From: Spirochaetota bacterium
GTDB lineage: Bacteria; Spirochaetota; Leptospiria; Turneriellales; Turneriellaceae
Length of the DNA: 40,105 nt
Assembly (NCBI GenBank): GCA_963205035.1
Contig: CAUJII010000172.1
Location: forward strand, 1-40,105
Reading direction: 5' to 3'
Positions 39,865-40,105 of the stretch are shown here, in pieces. Position numbers and translations under genes: made by a program. Under the pieces are notes generated by a model. That model was not told the DNA's origin. It was given only the letters and a program-made list of their open reading frames with translations, and searched no databases. The stretch's first letter is position 1. Every line of letters begins with the position of its first letter.

Positions 39865-40105
39865 GTTTTTAGCTGTCGGGAGCTCCATCTCATCGGGCAT
39901 CGAGCGCACGACGGAATATCTCTCCCATCCCCTCAATCTTTTTCGTTTTTTAGCACTTCTTGCAGTCCTCGATTTTTTTGCCTTCATGTCGCTTACGCGT
40001 AGTAGTTATTTTCAACTCCTCAATCCCACATTTTTCTTGAGCATCGAGCGCGGCGAGTCGAGAGACTCGATGGAGTTGTTATTCCCCCGGTCGATTTCAC
40101 TGACA
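39839..40105 (+). CDS. Membrane-anchored protein, possibly GerMN-domain (partial at window end)
   Basis: The ATG at 39839 starts a frame open for 89 codons to the window edge. It overlaps the amidase by 26 nt in another frame. The visible part is a short basic cytosolic tail, a membrane helix near FRFLALLAVLDFFAFM and the start of a periplasmic segment ending ESRDSMELLFPRSISLT. The last phrase fits the first strand of a GerMN domain (elyfp....L), and a GerMN gene next to an amidase is a known spirochaetal arrangement as I recall it. That identity is tentative. Confidence 0.65.
   Translation, partial: MNLQKLKDKFLAVGSSISSGIERTTEYLSHPLNLFRFLALLAVLDFFAFMSLTRSSYFQLLNPTFFLSIERGESRDSMELLFPRSISLT

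Noticed and set aside
1..40105. tRNA, rRNA or tmRNA genes
   Set aside because: The intergenic gaps are short or filled by repeats, and no cloverleaf or conserved rRNA segment was recognised by eye. A covariance search would settle this.

Overview
The window most resembles a spirochaete chromosome, probably from the Leptospirales (Leptospira/Leptonema/Turneriella side). This is inferred, not proven. The evidence is the flagellar order fliI-fliJ-(small ORF)-flbB, where FlbB is a spirochaete periplasmic flagellar collar protein; several lipoproteins with loose spirochaetal lipoboxes; PorV/PorQ-type outer-membrane proteins; and a gspK-L-M-N type II secretion block. Coding density is very high. 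Most genes lie in tight operons with 1-4 nt junctions.

Layout. (1) 1-2947: end of a flagellar export operon (probable fliH tail, fliI, fliJ, a 67-aa ORF, flbB), with a ~130 bp imperfect palindrome between fliH and fliI. (2) 2948-6556: an accessory island with a degraded Mrr restriction-endonuclease remnant, two vapBC-type toxin-antitoxin modules, a 159 bp MITE-like palindromic element, a tandem-duplicated small protein and an HExxH-containing protein. (3) 6656-12901: a seven-gene envelope operon (PorV/PorQ-like barrel with an extra C-terminal domain, small barrel, lipoprotein, two paralogous GWGQLYN membrane proteins, lipoprotein, large barrel). I recognise no characterised system here, and it is the best candidate for an undescribed one. 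(4) 12907-14697 (minus): ychF and an exported protein. (5) 14778-16895 (plus): lipoprotein and TerC-family protein. (6) 16890-17093: seven 31-34 bp tandem repeats filling the gap between convergent genes. (7) 17097-19157 (minus): sigma-like protein, Lys-rich-tailed protein, slyD. (8) 19218-24989 (plus): dapF, purH, TrmA/RlmD-like RNA methyltransferase, membrane PP2C phosphatase. (9) 25034-27887 (minus): acyl-CoA dehydrogenase, queF, CPBP protease. (10) 28012-28168: second MITE copy, inverted relative to the first and flanked by a perfect 8 bp target duplication. (11) 28217-31070 (plus): GGDEF-PilZ protein and two exported proteins of unknown function. (12) 31072-38630 (minus): unknown protein, FNR-like flavoprotein, isovaleryl-CoA-dehydrogenase-like protein, M14 carboxypeptidase, gspK-L-M-N. 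(13) 38689-end (plus): N-acetylmuramoyl-L-alanine amidase and the start of a membrane-anchored protein cut by the window edge.

Together the genes cover motility export, envelope biogenesis, cell-wall metabolism (dapF, amidase, possibly the M14 peptidase), secretion and signalling (c-di-GMP, PP2C). Mobile and toxin-antitoxin DNA is concentrated in 2.9-6.6 kb and at the second MITE. No rRNA, tRNA or CRISPR array was recognised by eye.
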